From Sphingomonas arvum (GTDB lineage: Bacteria > Pseudomonadota > Alphaproteobacteria > Sphingomonadales > Sphingomonadaceae), in NCBI RefSeq assembly GCF_026013565.1, contig NZ_JAPDOB010000002.1:620001-684000 (forward strand): a stretch of DNA of 64,000 bases. Reading direction: 5' to 3'. Below the pieces are notes generated by a model. It had not been told where the DNA came from. It worked only from the letters and a program-made list of their open reading frames with translations, and did no database searches. The first letter of the stretch is position 1. Every line of letters starts with the position of its first letter. Shown one piece after another: positions 25,642-42,611 of this stretch. Made by a program: the position numbers and the translations under genes.

Positions 25642-28212
25642 ATGGACGCCGTCGCGACTCCTCCGTCTTCGCCGTGGCTCGCACGCCACCACCGGGTGGC
25701 TGACGCCTTTCACCGATGGTGGGGCCGGCGCTGGGTTCGCTGGCTCGGCTGGCTCGTCGCGCTCGGCTATGCCGCCTTCCTGATCGGCTGGCTGGTGTTC
25801 GCCGCCGGGCTGCCAAGCTCGGAAAAGCTTCTGGCCTACCAGCCGCCGCTCCCGACCAATATCCGCGGTTACGACGGACAGCCGGTGCAGACCTTCGCCC
25901 GCGAACGGCGGGTGGAGCTCAATTACGACGAATATCCCAGGATGGTCGTCCAGGCCTTTGTCTCGGCCGAAGACAAGACTTTCTTCACCCATGGCGGGAT
26001 CGACTACCCCGGCCTGGTCGGCGCGGTGTTCGACTATGGCACCAAGAAGGTGACGGGTGGCGGTCGCGCCCGCGGCGGTTCGACCATTACCCAGCAGGTC
26101 GCCAAGGGCCTGCTGCAGGACAGCAGCTACAACGTGTCGCGCAAGGCGCGCGAAGCGATTCTGGCCTTCCGGCTGGAATCAACGCTGAGCAAGCAGCAGA
26201 TCCTAGAACTCTACCTCAACCAGATCTTCTTGGGCCGGAACGCCTATGGCGTGCAGGCGGCCGCGCGGGCCTATTTCGACAAGGACGTCGGCGACCTGAC
26301 CCTGCCGGAAGCCGCCTACCTTGCCGTGTTGCCCAAAGCGCCCAGCAACTACGATCCCGTCCGCGCAACGCAAAAGGCCCTCGACCGCCGCAATTACGTG
26401 CTGCGGGAGATGTTCAACAACGGCTACATCGGCGAGACTCAGTGGCGCGAAGCCGCGGCGACGCCGCTCGGCACGATCCCGTACGGTTCCAACCTGAAAT
26501 TTCGCGACCAGGGTGGCTATTTCATGGAGGAAGTCCGCCGCGACCTGATCAAGCGGTACGGTGAGACGGCCGATAAGGGGCCGAACAGCCTGTACGCCGG
26601 CGGCCTGTGGGTCCGCGCATCGATGGACCCGAAACTGCAGGACGCCGCCGCCGCCGCGCTCCGTGAAGGCTTGGCCAGGTTCGATGGCGGTCGGGGCTGG
26701 CGGGACCTCGGCAAATCGGTGGACGTCAGTGGCGACTGGAAGGGCGAACTCGATCGCACCCCTGTGCCCACCGGCTTCCCCGATTGGCGTAAAGCGGTAG
26801 TGTTGAGCAAGTCGGGCGGGAGCGCCCAGCTTGGCTTCGAGGACGGCAGCACCGGAACGATCAACAGCGGCAATGCGCAGCAGCCCAAGAAGGGCGTCGG
26901 CGGCAGCGCGTTCAGCTACTTCCGACCGGGCATGGTGATCGTGGTGAAGCGGATCACGGGCGACGATTATGCGCTGCGCTCCATCCCTGAGATCGGCGGC
27001 GGGTTCGTGTCCGAAGAGGTGCGCACCGGCCGGGTGCTCGCCATGCAAGGCGGGTTCGACGCGACCGGCTCGTCCTACAACCGCGCCACTCAGGCGCTGC
27101 GCCAGCCGGGCTCCACCTTCAAGCCGATCGTCTACTACACCGCGCTCGCGAACGGCATGACCCCGGCGTCCATCATTCCGGACTCGCCGTTTTGCGTCTG
27201 GCAGGGCGCTGGGCTGGGCAACAAGTGCTTCCGCAACTTCGACGGCCGCTACTACGGTCCCAAGACCATGCGCTGGGGCGTGGAACAGTCGCGCAACCTG
27301 ATGACCGTGCGCACCGCCAGCCAGACCGGGATGGCCAAGATCACGGACACCGCCCGCAAACTCGGCGTTGGCGACTATCCCAACTACCTGTCGATTGCCT
27401 TGGGCGCGGGCGACACCACCGTGCTGAAGCTGACCAATGCCTACGCGATCCTGGCCAACCATGGTCGGTCCGTCACTCCGACGCTGATCGACTATGTCCA
27501 GGACCGTAACGGCAAGGTCATCTACCGCACGGACAACCGCTGCCAGGTGATGGGCAACTGCGACAGCTACAACGGCGGCTTCATGCCGCGCCCGCCGAGC
27601 CGCTCGAAGCAGATCCTGGATCCGCAGGCGGCATTCCAGATGGTGCACATCATGACTGGCGTGATCGAGCGCGGCACCGCGACCGTGCTGCGCGATCTCG
27701 GCCGGCCCATGTTCGGCAAGACCGGCACCACCTCGGGCCCGACCAACGTCTGGTTCGTCGGCGGCACGCCGGACGTGATTGGCGGCGTCTACCTCGGCTA
27801 CGACCAGCCACGCTCCTTGGGCGGCGCGGCGCAAGGTGGCCGCGTCGCGGCGCCTATCTTTAAGCAGTTCGCGCAGGTCGCCTACAAGGATGTGCCGCCC
27901 GTGCCATTCGTCGCGCCGGCCGGCATCCGCATGGTCCGCATCGATCGCAACAGCGGCCGGCGCGTGTTCGGCACCTTCCCGACCCAGGAAGATCCCAAGT
28001 CGGCGGTGATCTGGGAAGCGTTCAAGCCGGAAACGGAGCCGCGTCGCTCGGTCCGCCGCTACGAGACCGGTAGCGCCGTTCAGGCCCTCCGTCCGGCCAC
28101 GCCTGCTCGTCGGCCAGCCGGGCGGGCCAGTCCGCCCGTACGCCGGCCGACCGCCCCGGCCCAGGCCCGTCCGGCGGACGACTTCTTGCAGAGGCAAGGC
28201 GGCATCTACTAG
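25642..28212 (+). CDS. mrcA: Penicillin-binding protein 1A (bifunctional transglycosylase/transpeptidase)
   Basis: 856 aa. A cytoplasmic tail and one membrane helix (WLVALGYAAFLIGWLVFAAG) precede the GT51 glycosyltransferase domain, with the catalytic Glu in FVSAEDKTFFTHGGID and GGSTITQQVAKGLL. An OB-like insert follows. The transpeptidase domain carries QPGSTFKPIVYY (SxxK), EQSRNLM (SxN) and MFGKTGTTSGP (KTG), so both active sites look intact. A Pro/Arg-rich tail ends the protein. It polymerises and crosslinks peptidoglycan. Just downstream lies a pair of inverted hairpin repeats that may end the transcript. Confidence 0.95.
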   Translation: MDAVATPPSSPWLARHHRVADAFHRWWGRRWVRWLGWLVALGYAAFLIGWLVFAAGLPSSEKLLAYQPPLPTNIRGYDGQPVQTFARERRVELNYDEYPRMVVQAFVSAEDKTFFTHGGIDYPGLVGAVFDYGTKKVTGGGRARGGSTITQQVAKGLLQDSSYNVSRKAREAILAFRLESTLSKQQILELYLNQIFLGRNAYGVQAAARAYFDKDVGDLTLPEAAYLAVLPKAPSNYDPVRATQKALDRRNYVLREMFNNGYIGETQWREAAATPLGTIPYGSNLKFRDQGGYFMEEVRRDLIKRYGETADKGPNSLYAGGLWVRASMDPKLQDAAAAALREGLARFDGGRGWRDLGKSVDVSGDWKGELDRTPVPTGFPDWRKAVVLSKSGGSAQLGFEDGSTGTINSGNAQQPKKGVGGSAFSYFRPGMVIVVKRITGDDYALRSIPEIGGGFVSEEVRTGRVLAMQGGFDATGSSYNRATQALRQPGSTFKPIVYYTALANGMTPASIIPDSPFCVWQGAGLGNKCFRNFDGRYYGPKTMRWGVEQSRNLMTVRTASQTGMAKITDTARKLGVGDYPNYLSIALGAGDTTVLKLTNAYAILANHGRSVTPTLIDYVQDRNGKVIYRTDNRCQVMGNCDSYNGGFMPRPPSRSKQILDPQAAFQMVHIMTGVIERGTATVLRDLGRPMFGKTGTTSGPTNVWFVGGTPDVIGGVYLGYDQPRSLGGAAQGGRVAAPIFKQFAQVAYKDVPPVPFVAPAGIRMVRIDRNSGRRVFGTFPTQEDPKSAVIWEAFKPETEPRRSVRRYETGSAVQALRPATPARRPAGRASPPVRRPTAPAQARPADDFLQRQGGIY

Positions 28213-28234
28213 AGGTGCAGGCCCGACCAATCGG

Positions 28235-28313
28235 GTCATGCTGAACTTGTTTCAGCATCCATGCCGCCGCCGCGAAGGGGTGAAAATGGACTCTGAAACA
28301 AGTTCAGGGTGAC
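28235..28313. repeat. Pair of inverted 27-nt hairpin repeats (dispersed sphingomonad-type element)
   Basis: Two 27-base units, 28235-28261 and 28287-28313, face each other and match at most positions when one is reversed. Each contains its own stem: TGCTGAA/TTCAGCA around CTTGT (28239-28257), and CTCTGAA/TTCAGGG around ACAAG (28291-28309). The core CTGAACTTGTTTCAG is one I recall as a common dispersed intergenic repeat in sphingomonad genomes; that is recollection, not a search. Position between PBP1A and prfB suggests it also works as a bidirectional RNA hairpin or terminator. Confidence 0.75.
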
Positions 28314-28339
28314 GCGCACACGAACCTGAGGACTGTTTC

Positions 28340-29467
28340 ATGCGCGCCGAAGCGCAGGCTCATATCGACCAGATCAATGCGGCTACCCAGCTGCTCCGCC
28401 GCTTTCTCGACTGGGACCGCGCGCTGCGCCGGCTCGAGGAGCTCAACGCCAAGGTCGAGGACAGCAGCTTGTGGGACGATCCCAAGGCCGCGCAGGAGGT
28501 CATGCGTGAACGCCGCCGGCTGGAGGAAGCGATCGGGGCCACCCGCAAGCTTGAGACCGAGCTGACCGACACGGTCGAGCTGATCGAAATGGCCGAGGCC
28601 GAGGGCGACAGCAGCCTCGTCGACGACGGGGTGAACAGCCTGGCGGACCTCGCCGAACGCGCCGAACGCGACAAGGTGGCGGCGCTGCTGGCGGGCGAGG
28701 CTGATGCCAACAACAGCTATGTCGAAGTCAATTCAGGGGCAGGCGGCACCGAAAGCCAGGATTGGGCCGGCATGCTTCAGCGGATGTACTCGCGCTGGGC
28801 CGAGCGGCACGGGATGAAGGTCGAGCTGGTCGACTTTCATGCTGGCGAGCAGGCCGGCATCAAGTCGGCGACCCTGCTGATCAAAGGCGAGAACGCCTAT
28901 GGCAACCTCAAGGTGGAAAGCGGCGTCCATCGGTTGGTCCGGATCAGTCCGTACGACAGCTCGGCTCGCCGGCACACCAGCTTCGCCAGCGTGTGGGTCT
29001 ATCCCGAGGTCGACGACGACATCGACATCGAGATCAACGAAAGCGAACTCAGGATCGACACCTACCGTGCGTCCGGCGCGGGCGGGCAGCACGTCAACAC
29101 CACCGACAGCGCGGTGCGCATTACCCACCTGCCGACCAACATCGTGGTGCAATGTCAAAACCAGCGCAGCCAGCACAAGAACCGGGCCGAAGCCTTCAAG
29201 CAGCTCAAGGCCCGGTTGTACGAGCTGGAACTGCAGAAGCGCGAAGCAGAGGCGAACGCCAGCGCCGCCTCCAAGACCGACATTGGCTGGGGCCACCAGA
29301 TCCGTTCCTACGTGCTTCAGCCGTATCAGCTCGTGAAGGACCTGCGGACCGGTGTCACGTCCACAGCACCCGGCGACGTGCTCGACGGCGATCTCGATCG
29401 TTTCATGGCTGCAGCGCTGTCGCAACGAGTCACGGGCGAGAAGGTCGACGTGGAGGACGTGGATTGA
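28340..29467 (+). CDS. prfB: Peptide chain release factor 2
   Basis: 375 aa, full length. The N-terminal helical domain is followed by the peptidyl-hydrolysis motif SGAGGQHVN (GGQ) and the stop-recognition segment [17 protein letters not shown]. The tripeptide reads SPY rather than the SPF of E. coli, a substitution I associate with alphaproteobacterial RF2. Release occurs at UAA and UGA. The frame is continuous from ATG 28340; the in-frame UGA and slippery site that many bacteria use to autoregulate prfB are absent. Its TGA overlaps the start of a methyltransferase gene. Confidence 0.96.
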   Translation: MRAEAQAHIDQINAATQLLRRFLDWDRALRRLEELNAKVEDSSLWDDPKAAQEVMRERRRLEEAIGATRKLETELTDTVELIEMAEAEGDSSLVDDGVNSLADLAERAERDKVAALLAGEADANNSYVEVNSGAGGTESQDWAGMLQRMYSRWAERHGMKVELVDFHAGEQAGIKSATLLIKGENAYGNLKVESGVHRLVRISPYDSSARRHTSFASVWVYPEVDDDIDIEINESELRIDTYRASGAGGQHVNTTDSAVRITHLPTNIVVQCQNQRSQHKNRAEAFKQLKARLYELELQKREAEANASAASKTDIGWGHQIRSYVLQPYQLVKDLRTGVTSTAPGDVLDGDLDRFMAAALSQRVTGEKVDVEDVD

Positions 29468-30153
29468 GGCGCCTCGTCCCGTTGCTTCTGTTGCTGTCCG
29501 CCTGCCGTGCCGAAGCGGGGGCGGAGCGAAGCTTTCCGGCGGCCGGACGGGACGTGGCGCCGATCGTGTCCGATGCCTTCTCGACCGAAGATGCCCGGGA
29601 CAGGATTGGCGAGTTCGAGCAGGTGATGGCGTTGGCCGATGTGCGCTCCGGCATGTGGGTAGCGGACGTCGGCGCGGGCGAAGGTTATTATACCACTCGG
29701 TTGTCGCCCCTAGTGGGCCAGAAAGGTCGGGTCCTGGCGCAGGACATCATGCCGGCCACACGTGACGCGCTGGTCCAACGGGTCCAGCGCGAGCGGCTCG
29801 ACAATGTCGCGGTGCGGCTCGGGACTCCGGACGATCCCATGCTACCGGCATCCAGCTTCGACCGCATCTTCCTGGTGCACATGTACCATGAGGTGACGGA
29901 GCCCTATGCCTTCCTGTGGCACCTCGCCGGCGGGCTGAAGCCGGGCGGCGAGGTGGTCGTGGTGGACGCCAGTCGCCCGGTAAAACGGCACGGCATGCCG
30001 CCGGCCGAGCTGCGCTGCGAATTCGCGGCGCTCGGCCTCACCCCCGTTCGGTTCGAGCGGCTGCGCGGCAGCGACAGCTACCTGATGAGCTTCCGGCAGA
30101 CCGCACCGCGGCCGTCGCCCGCCGCCATCCGCCCGTGCCGCGCCACACGCTGA
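29464..30153 (+). CDS. Class I SAM methyltransferase-like protein with lipoprotein signal
   Basis: 229 aa from TTG 29464, overlapping the prfB stop (TTGA), with GTGGAGG suitably placed. This start gives a lipoprotein signal [14 protein letters not shown] (lipobox LSAC). The rest is a Rossmann methyltransferase: motif [17 protein letters not shown], motif II-like [10 protein letters not shown], and [16 protein letters not shown]. An exported SAM enzyme is puzzling because SAM is cytosolic; either the protein works before export, or binds something else, or an internal start is used. The substrate is unknown. Confidence 0.8.
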   Translation: MRRLVPLLLLLSACRAEAGAERSFPAAGRDVAPIVSDAFSTEDARDRIGEFEQVMALADVRSGMWVADVGAGEGYYTTRLSPLVGQKGRVLAQDIMPATRDALVQRVQRERLDNVAVRLGTPDDPMLPASSFDRIFLVHMYHEVTEPYAFLWHLAGGLKPGGEVVVVDASRPVKRHGMPPAELRCEFAALGLTPVRFERLRGSDSYLMSFRQTAPRPSPAAIRPCRATR

Positions 30154-30163
30154 CGGTGGTCCG

Positions 30164-30613
30164 GTGAACCTGGCGCCGCTGGTCCCAACAATGCTGGTGC
30201 TGCTGGCCGGCGGCATGATCGCACTGCAGGCGCCGACCAATGCCATGCTGGGCAAGGCTGGCGGTTCCCCGGTCCTTGCAGCGCTCATCTCCTTCGCGGT
30301 GGGCACGGCCAGCCTGCTCGGCGTGTGGCTCGCCACGGGTCAGCGACCGGCCGCTGGCGCCTTTGCCGGCCTGCCCTGGTATGCTTGGCTTGGCGGCGCT
30401 TACGGCGCCCTCTACGTCGGCGTCGCCGCCTTTGCCGCACCCCGGATCGGCCTGGCTTCATTGATCACGATCGGGATCGCCGGGCAGATCGCCACCGCGC
30501 TGCTGCTCGATCACCTTGGCGCGTTCGGCCTGCCGCGCGAGCCGATCAGCCTCGCGCGCATTGCCGGCGCCGTGCTGGTGGCGGCCGGGGTCCTCTTGGT
30601 CCGTCGCAGCTGA
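30164..30613 (+). CDS. DMT-type small membrane protein (DUF606/YdcZ family)
   Basis: 149 aa from GTG 30164, 10 bases after the methyltransferase stop. Five hydrophobic stretches are visible: APLVPTMLVLLAGGMIALQA, SFAVGTASLLGVWLA, YAWLGGAYGALYVGVAAFAA, ASLITIGIAGQIATALLLD and AGAVLVAAGVLLV. The pattern, with QAPTNAMLGK after the first helix, matches the DUF606 branch of the drug/metabolite transporter superfamily. The transported compound is unknown. Confidence 0.85.
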   Translation: MNLAPLVPTMLVLLAGGMIALQAPTNAMLGKAGGSPVLAALISFAVGTASLLGVWLATGQRPAAGAFAGLPWYAWLGGAYGALYVGVAAFAAPRIGLASLITIGIAGQIATALLLDHLGAFGLPREPISLARIAGAVLVAAGVLLVRRS

Positions 30614-30794
30614 CCCTACCCGAACGCGGTTCAGCGCTTCGCTACGCGGACGATCTTGCCATATGCGGGGTTGCGGCGCGCGGTCGTAGCTCGCCGCCCG
30701 TGGGCTCCGCCTAGCAGCATCGGGCTGGGCAGGGTTACCGGGCAAACCGTTCGGCCGCGTCGGCGGTCGTGGCGGAGGCAATCGCTGCAGGGCG

Positions 30795-31190
30795 CTACAG
30801 CAGCCCCGCACGGCGCAGGCTGGTGCACTCGCCGCCGGTGAAGATCAGGTGGTCAAGCACAGCCACGTCCATCGCCTCCGCTGCGAGCGACAGCTGTCGC
30901 AGCCCTGCGCGGGCCGCCGGCACGTCGGGCGCGTCACCCGTGCGGTGCTCGGCTACGACCATTCCCACGCTGCTCAGCTGAGCCGCCTGCTCGATGATCT
31001 TTTGAACTGGCAAGTCGCCATCCACGGCTCCGGCTGGATAGGCCGCGAGTTGAATGCAGCGGGCCTGTCCATCTACGTGGGCCACCCACAATCCGTTCAC
31101 GCCAGCCGAGCCGGCCATGCAGTCCGCAAAGAAGTCGCGGCAGGCTTCGACCCCGGTGAGTCTTGCAGGTGTTTCGGACCGCAGGAACAT
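30795..31190 (-). CDS. RadC-like JAB domain protein with degenerate JAMM motif
   Basis: 131 aa. The second half aligns by eye with the RadC/UPF0758 JAB domain: LWVAHVDGQARCI, GMVVAEHRTGDAP, and the terminal DVAVLDHLIFTGGECTSLRRAGLL. In RadC proteins the metal site reads HNHPSGDPTPSxxD. Here it reads AEHRTGDAPDVPAARAG, so the first His and the distal Asp are gone. Catalytic metalloprotease activity is therefore unlikely. The start is weak (no clear ribosome site). It is convergent with the DMT gene (181 bases with no visible feature) and divergent from thyA. Confidence 0.7.
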   Translation of the reverse strand: MFLRSETPARLTGVEACRDFFADCMAGSAGVNGLWVAHVDGQARCIQLAAYPAGAVDGDLPVQKIIEQAAQLSSVGMVVAEHRTGDAPDVPAARAGLRQLSLAAEAMDVAVLDHLIFTGGECTSLRRAGLL

Positions 31191-31317
31191 AGGGTCATTC
31201 TAGTGCTCCCCGCCGCCGCGCGAAGCGGAACCAGGTCCGGAATGCGGCCAGTCCGATCCATTCCGGACCGACTGGAAATGCTCGCCAGCGTCTTCGCCGG
31301 CGGCTAGCAAGAGCGTC

Positions 31318-32112
31318 ATGCAAAGCTATCACGACCTCATGCAACGCGTGCTCGACGAGGGCGTGCGGCAGGATGACCGGACCGGCGTTGGCACCGTTTC
31401 GCTGTTCGGCGCGCAGCTGCGGTTCGACCTTGGCAACGGTTTCCCGCTGGTGACCACCAAAAAGCTCCACTTGCGCTCCATCATCGTTGAACTGCTGTGG
31501 TTCCTGCGCGGCGACACCAACGTGCGTTGGCTGCAGGACCGAAAGGTGAGCATTTGGGACGAATGGGCCGACGAGGCCGGTGACCTCGGGCCCGTATACG
31601 GCAAGCAATGGCGCGACTGGGAAACGGCGGACGGCCGCCATATCGATCAGATCCGCGAACTACTGGACTTGCTTCGCCGTGATCCCGCCAGCCGGCGGCA
31701 GATCGTCACCGCGTGGAACCCGGGTGAGCTCAGCCGGATGGCGCTGGCCCCGTGCCATTGCCTGTTCCAGACGCAGGTTGCGGCAGGTCGTCTCAACCTG
31801 CAGCTGTACCAGCGCAGCGCCGACCTGTTCTTGGGTGTTCCGTTCAACATCGCCTCCTACGCCCTGCTCACCCACATGCTGGCGCGCGCATGCGGGCTGG
31901 AACCTGGCGTGTTCGTGTGGACCGGCGGCGACGTGCACCTCTACTCGAACCATCTTGACCAGGCTCGGCTGCAGCTGACGCGCACGCCGCGCGCCCTTCC
32001 GCGGCTCCGGATCAAGGACCGCGGGCAAGACCTGTTCGGCTACGAGCTCGAGGATTTCGAAGTGGTCGGCTACGACCCGCATCCGCATATCGCGGCCCCA
32101 GTTGCGGTTTGA
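31318..32112 (+). CDS. thyA: Thymidylate synthase
   Basis: 264 aa, exactly the length of E. coli ThyA. Folate and dUMP site residues are present: [12 protein letters not shown] with the phosphate-binding Arg, [15 protein letters not shown], the nucleophilic Cys in [28 protein letters not shown], and the His/Tyr pair in GDVHLYSNH. It methylates dUMP to dTMP with 5,10-methylenetetrahydrofolate in the cytosol. Two entericidin-like lipoprotein genes follow on the same strand. Confidence 0.97.
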   Translation: MQSYHDLMQRVLDEGVRQDDRTGVGTVSLFGAQLRFDLGNGFPLVTTKKLHLRSIIVELLWFLRGDTNVRWLQDRKVSIWDEWADEAGDLGPVYGKQWRDWETADGRHIDQIRELLDLLRRDPASRRQIVTAWNPGELSRMALAPCHCLFQTQVAAGRLNLQLYQRSADLFLGVPFNIASYALLTHMLARACGLEPGVFVWTGGDVHLYSNHLDQARLQLTRTPRALPRLRIKDRGQDLFGYELEDFEVVGYDPHPHIAAPVAV

Positions 32113-32166
32113 CGAAACTAACCAGCACCGAAACGGTTATTCAGCCGTCAGACAGGAGAGAAAGCC

Positions 32167-32292
32167 ATGCTTCGCAAGGTAATGACCCTGGCCCTGATCG
32201 GCAGCTCGCTGGCGATTGCGGCTTGTAATACGGTTCGTGGCGCAGCCGCGGACGTGAATTCGGCGGCGAACACGGTCGACAACGCGACCTGA
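32167..32292 (+). CDS. Entericidin-like small lipoprotein, copy 1
   Basis: 41 aa, ATG 32167 with AGGAG upstream; too short for routine gene calls. MLRKVMTLALIGSSLAIAAC is a lipoprotein signal (lipobox IAAC), and the mature part NTVRGAAADVNSAANTV matches the entericidin A/B family. Entericidins are tiny envelope lipoproteins; in E. coli EcnA and EcnB act as an antidote/toxin pair in stationary phase. It is followed 43 bases later by a paralogue. Confidence 0.85.
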   Translation: MLRKVMTLALIGSSLAIAACNTVRGAAADVNSAANTVDNAT

Positions 32293-32335
32293 TCCGGGCC
32301 ATGGTCGTTCCGCGTTCGTAAGTAGAGGGATGACC

Positions 32336-32479
32336 ATGGTAAAGAACGTTGTGACCCTTGGCCTGATCGTGGGTTCGCTGGCGCTGGCCGCCTGCAACAC
32401 CGTTCGCGGAGCCGCGGCCGACATGAACTCGGCCGCCAACTGCACGGAAAACACGATCAACGGTCAGCGCTGCCGGTAA
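32336..32479 (+). CDS. Entericidin-like small lipoprotein, copy 2, with Cys-containing tail
   Basis: 47 aa from ATG 32336, chosen over ATG 32330 because AGAGGG then sits at correct spacing. Signal MVKNVVTLGLIVGSLALAAC (lipobox LAAC) and mature NTVRGAAADMNSAAN are close to copy 1. The C-terminal CTENTINGQRCR adds two cysteines that copy 1 lacks and could form a small disulfide loop. An intrinsic terminator follows 22 bases after its stop, so the pair probably forms a short transcript. Confidence 0.85.
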   Translation: MVKNVVTLGLIVGSLALAACNTVRGAAADMNSAANCTENTINGQRCR

Positions 32480-32501
32480 GCGCTGGGTTCGCAAGAAAGG
32501 A

Positions 32502-32530
32502 CCCCGTCGGAGCGATCCGGCGGGGTTTTT
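32502..32530 (+). terminator. Intrinsic terminator after the entericidin pair
   Basis: CCCCGTCGG (32502-32510) pairs with CCGGCGGGG (32517-32525) over nine positions with one G-T wobble, loop AGCGAT, followed directly by TTTTT at 32526-32530. It ends transcripts of the lipoprotein pair and lies just before the end of the convergent lipoprotein gene. Confidence 0.85.
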
Positions 32531-32531
32531 C

Positions 32532-33206
32532 TTATCCGCTCCACAGTAATGACAGGGCAATGGAGCCGAGCAGCACGGCTTCGCGATCCGGCCCGGCCGT
32601 CGGTGCGAAGATCACCCGCGGCGAGGCATTCACGTCCACGGCGCCCACGGTCCCGAAGCGATAGCCGAGGGGATCACCGCTCGGAACGGCAAGAGCGGGA
32701 GAACGGTGGATGGGCTCTATGCGGATCACCCGTCCGTTTGCTCTTATCTCCCCTGCGCGGGTCTCCCCGGTCAGTAAGCCAATCCGCAGGGGAGCTGCAG
32801 CAAGCAGCAATTCCGCATCCATCGGCTTACCGTCCCGAGTGAAGCGGCATCGGTAGCGGAACGGCACATCCGTCACCCGAAGACTGCCCCCGACCTCGCC
32901 CTCCACGTGCCGACAATCGGCACTGGTTGGCGCGCCAAAGTCTGGTCCTGTTACGGCAAAGGCCACGTGGCCGAAGGAGCGGGTTAGCCGAGGGGTCGAG
33001 AAGGGCTCGACCTGCCGCATCCTTGCATAGCTGCGGGTGAAGGAGCCGCTCGACGCCCCCAGCCGGAAGTGACCGGTCTCGCCGAACCCTATGCCGGTCA
33101 GTTCGATTTGCTGCGTGTGCGCAACAAGGTCCGGCGCCACGGCGATCGGTGCTGCCGCACAACCTGCCAACCACGCGCTGCCAAGCGCAAGAACCATCAT
33201 CCGCAT
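32532..33206 (-). CDS. Predicted lipoprotein, unknown function
   Basis: 224 aa, ATG 33206 with GAGGGGGG upstream. MRMMVLALGSAWLAGCAAAP is a lipoprotein signal (lipobox LAGC). The mature protein is beta-rich, with single Cys residues in SADCRHVEG and FRYRCRFTRDG that could form a disulfide. It ends in a hydrophobic stretch (EAVLLGSIALSLLW). I do not recognise a family. Confidence 0.7.
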   Translation of the reverse strand: MRMMVLALGSAWLAGCAAAPIAVAPDLVAHTQQIELTGIGFGETGHFRLGASSGSFTRSYARMRQVEPFSTPRLTRSFGHVAFAVTGPDFGAPTSADCRHVEGEVGGSLRVTDVPFRYRCRFTRDGKPMDAELLLAAAPLRIGLLTGETRAGEIRANGRVIRIEPIHRSPALAVPSGDPLGYRFGTVGAVDVNASPRVIFAPTAGPDREAVLLGSIALSLLWSG

Positions 33207-33267
33207 GTGCTGCCCCCCTCGTTCGAGTGACGAAGGTGAAGCGTCGGGCCTGTCGCCGTTCTGAACG

Positions 33268-33302
33268 AAAAAAAGAGCCCCGCCGGCGGACCGGCGAGGC
33301 TC
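33268..33302 (-). terminator. Intrinsic terminator of the rpoBC transcript
   Basis: Read on the minus strand, GAGCCTCGCCGG pairs with CCGGCGGGGCTC over 12 positions with one wobble, tetraloop TCCG, followed by TTTTTTT (plus-strand A run 33268-33274). It starts 28 bases after the rpoC stop. Confidence 0.92.
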
Positions 33303-33329
33303 CCTTTCAGTTAGCTCATGCCTGAGGCG

Positions 33330-37604
<4,275 letters not shown>

Positions 37605-37681
37605 CTGTTACTCCTGAGCCCCATGGAGAGGCCTCGAGTGCAAAACTTGTCGGGTCGGTGAGGTGAGGGCGCCCTGCGCCC

Positions 37682-41851
<4,170 letters not shown>

Positions 41852-42175
41852 GGTGTTTCCCGCGTTGGCGAAGCACGGCTTCCCGCGCTCCGCTGGCCCC
41901 CTGCCGTCAGGCATGGGTCAGTTCCGCCCCGAAGGGCCCAGTGATGGAGCGCTGGCTCCTGCGTCTCCTCCCCATGCGTTGAGCCCGTGCGCCGTTCGGA
42001 CCCTGTCCCGGGGAGGGCAGGAAAGGCCCCAGGCGCACGAGAGCGTGCGGCGGAGCCGTTATGTTTGTTGGATGTGCCTCAGATACGCTTCGGCGAGCGG
42101 ATTGCAAGAGGCAAAAGCAACCAAATCCCCGTCCGGCCATTGGCGGTCCGACAGTTGACGGAAGGACCCACCCGA
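41852..42175. promoter_or_regulatory. 324-base divergent promoter region for rpoB and a lipoprotein gene
   Basis: Because rplJL is detached, rpoBC must have its own promoter here. The best minus-strand candidate I see is TTGCAA (42102-42107) and TATCTG (42080-42085) with a 16-base spacer; this is weak and leaves a leader of about 220 bases. The region also holds short G+C-rich dyads around 41960-42040. No gene is supported: the frames that run through here from both sides are Arg/Gly-rich extensions. Confidence 0.35.
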
Positions 42176-42556
42176 ATGCGCCTCATCCCCATCGTTCCGG
42201 TTGCCCTGATGCTGGCCGCCTGTGGCTCCAGCGAGAACCCGGCCGGCAAGGACCTGTCGGATGCTGCCAACCAGTCGGATCCCGCGGCCGCGGCGGTGAT
42301 CAACCAGGCCGAGCAGGCGGGCATGAACGAGCAGCAGGCGCTCCAGGCTGCCAGCAACGCCGCCGCCGCCAACGACCAGGCCGCGGCCGCTCGGGCTGCC
42401 CGCGGTCCGGTGCAGGCCGTGCCCAACACGGTGCAGACGCCCAACCGTCCCGACGGCACCCGGCCGCCGGCCAAGGGCACCGGTTCGACCAGCATCCCCG
42501 GCATGCAGATGGGTGGGGAGCAGAAGCAGCCTCAGCCGAGCGGAGGGCAGCGCTAA
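42176..42556 (+). CDS. Predicted lipoprotein, Ala/Gln-rich
   Basis: 126 aa, ATG 42176 with GGAAGG upstream. MRLIPIVPVALMLAACGSSE is a clear lipoprotein signal (lipobox LAAC). The mature part is an Ala/Gln-rich helix (AVINQAEQAGMNEQQALQAA) and a Pro/Gly/Thr-rich disordered tail ending in GGQR. Such a form suits a periplasmic tether or low-complexity envelope protein; no function is known. Confidence 0.75.
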   Translation: MRLIPIVPVALMLAACGSSENPAGKDLSDAANQSDPAAAAVINQAEQAGMNEQQALQAASNAAAANDQAAAARAARGPVQAVPNTVQTPNRPDGTRPPAKGTGSTSIPGMQMGGEQKQPQPSGGQR

Positions 42557-42611
42557 CGCAGGCGCTCGCGCCTTGGTGTTGTCTTAACGCGCGGATGCTA
42601 CAAGGCCGTCC

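Noticed and set aside
26203-28239. 678-codon minus-strand open frame opposite the PBP1A gene
   Set aside because: Shadow frame of a gene with all catalytic motifs; no ribosome site or domain.
28340-28440. Possible programmed +1 frameshift at the start of prfB
   Set aside because: The frame is open from ATG 28340 through the whole RF2 protein and no in-frame UGA with a CTT slip site occurs near codon 25.
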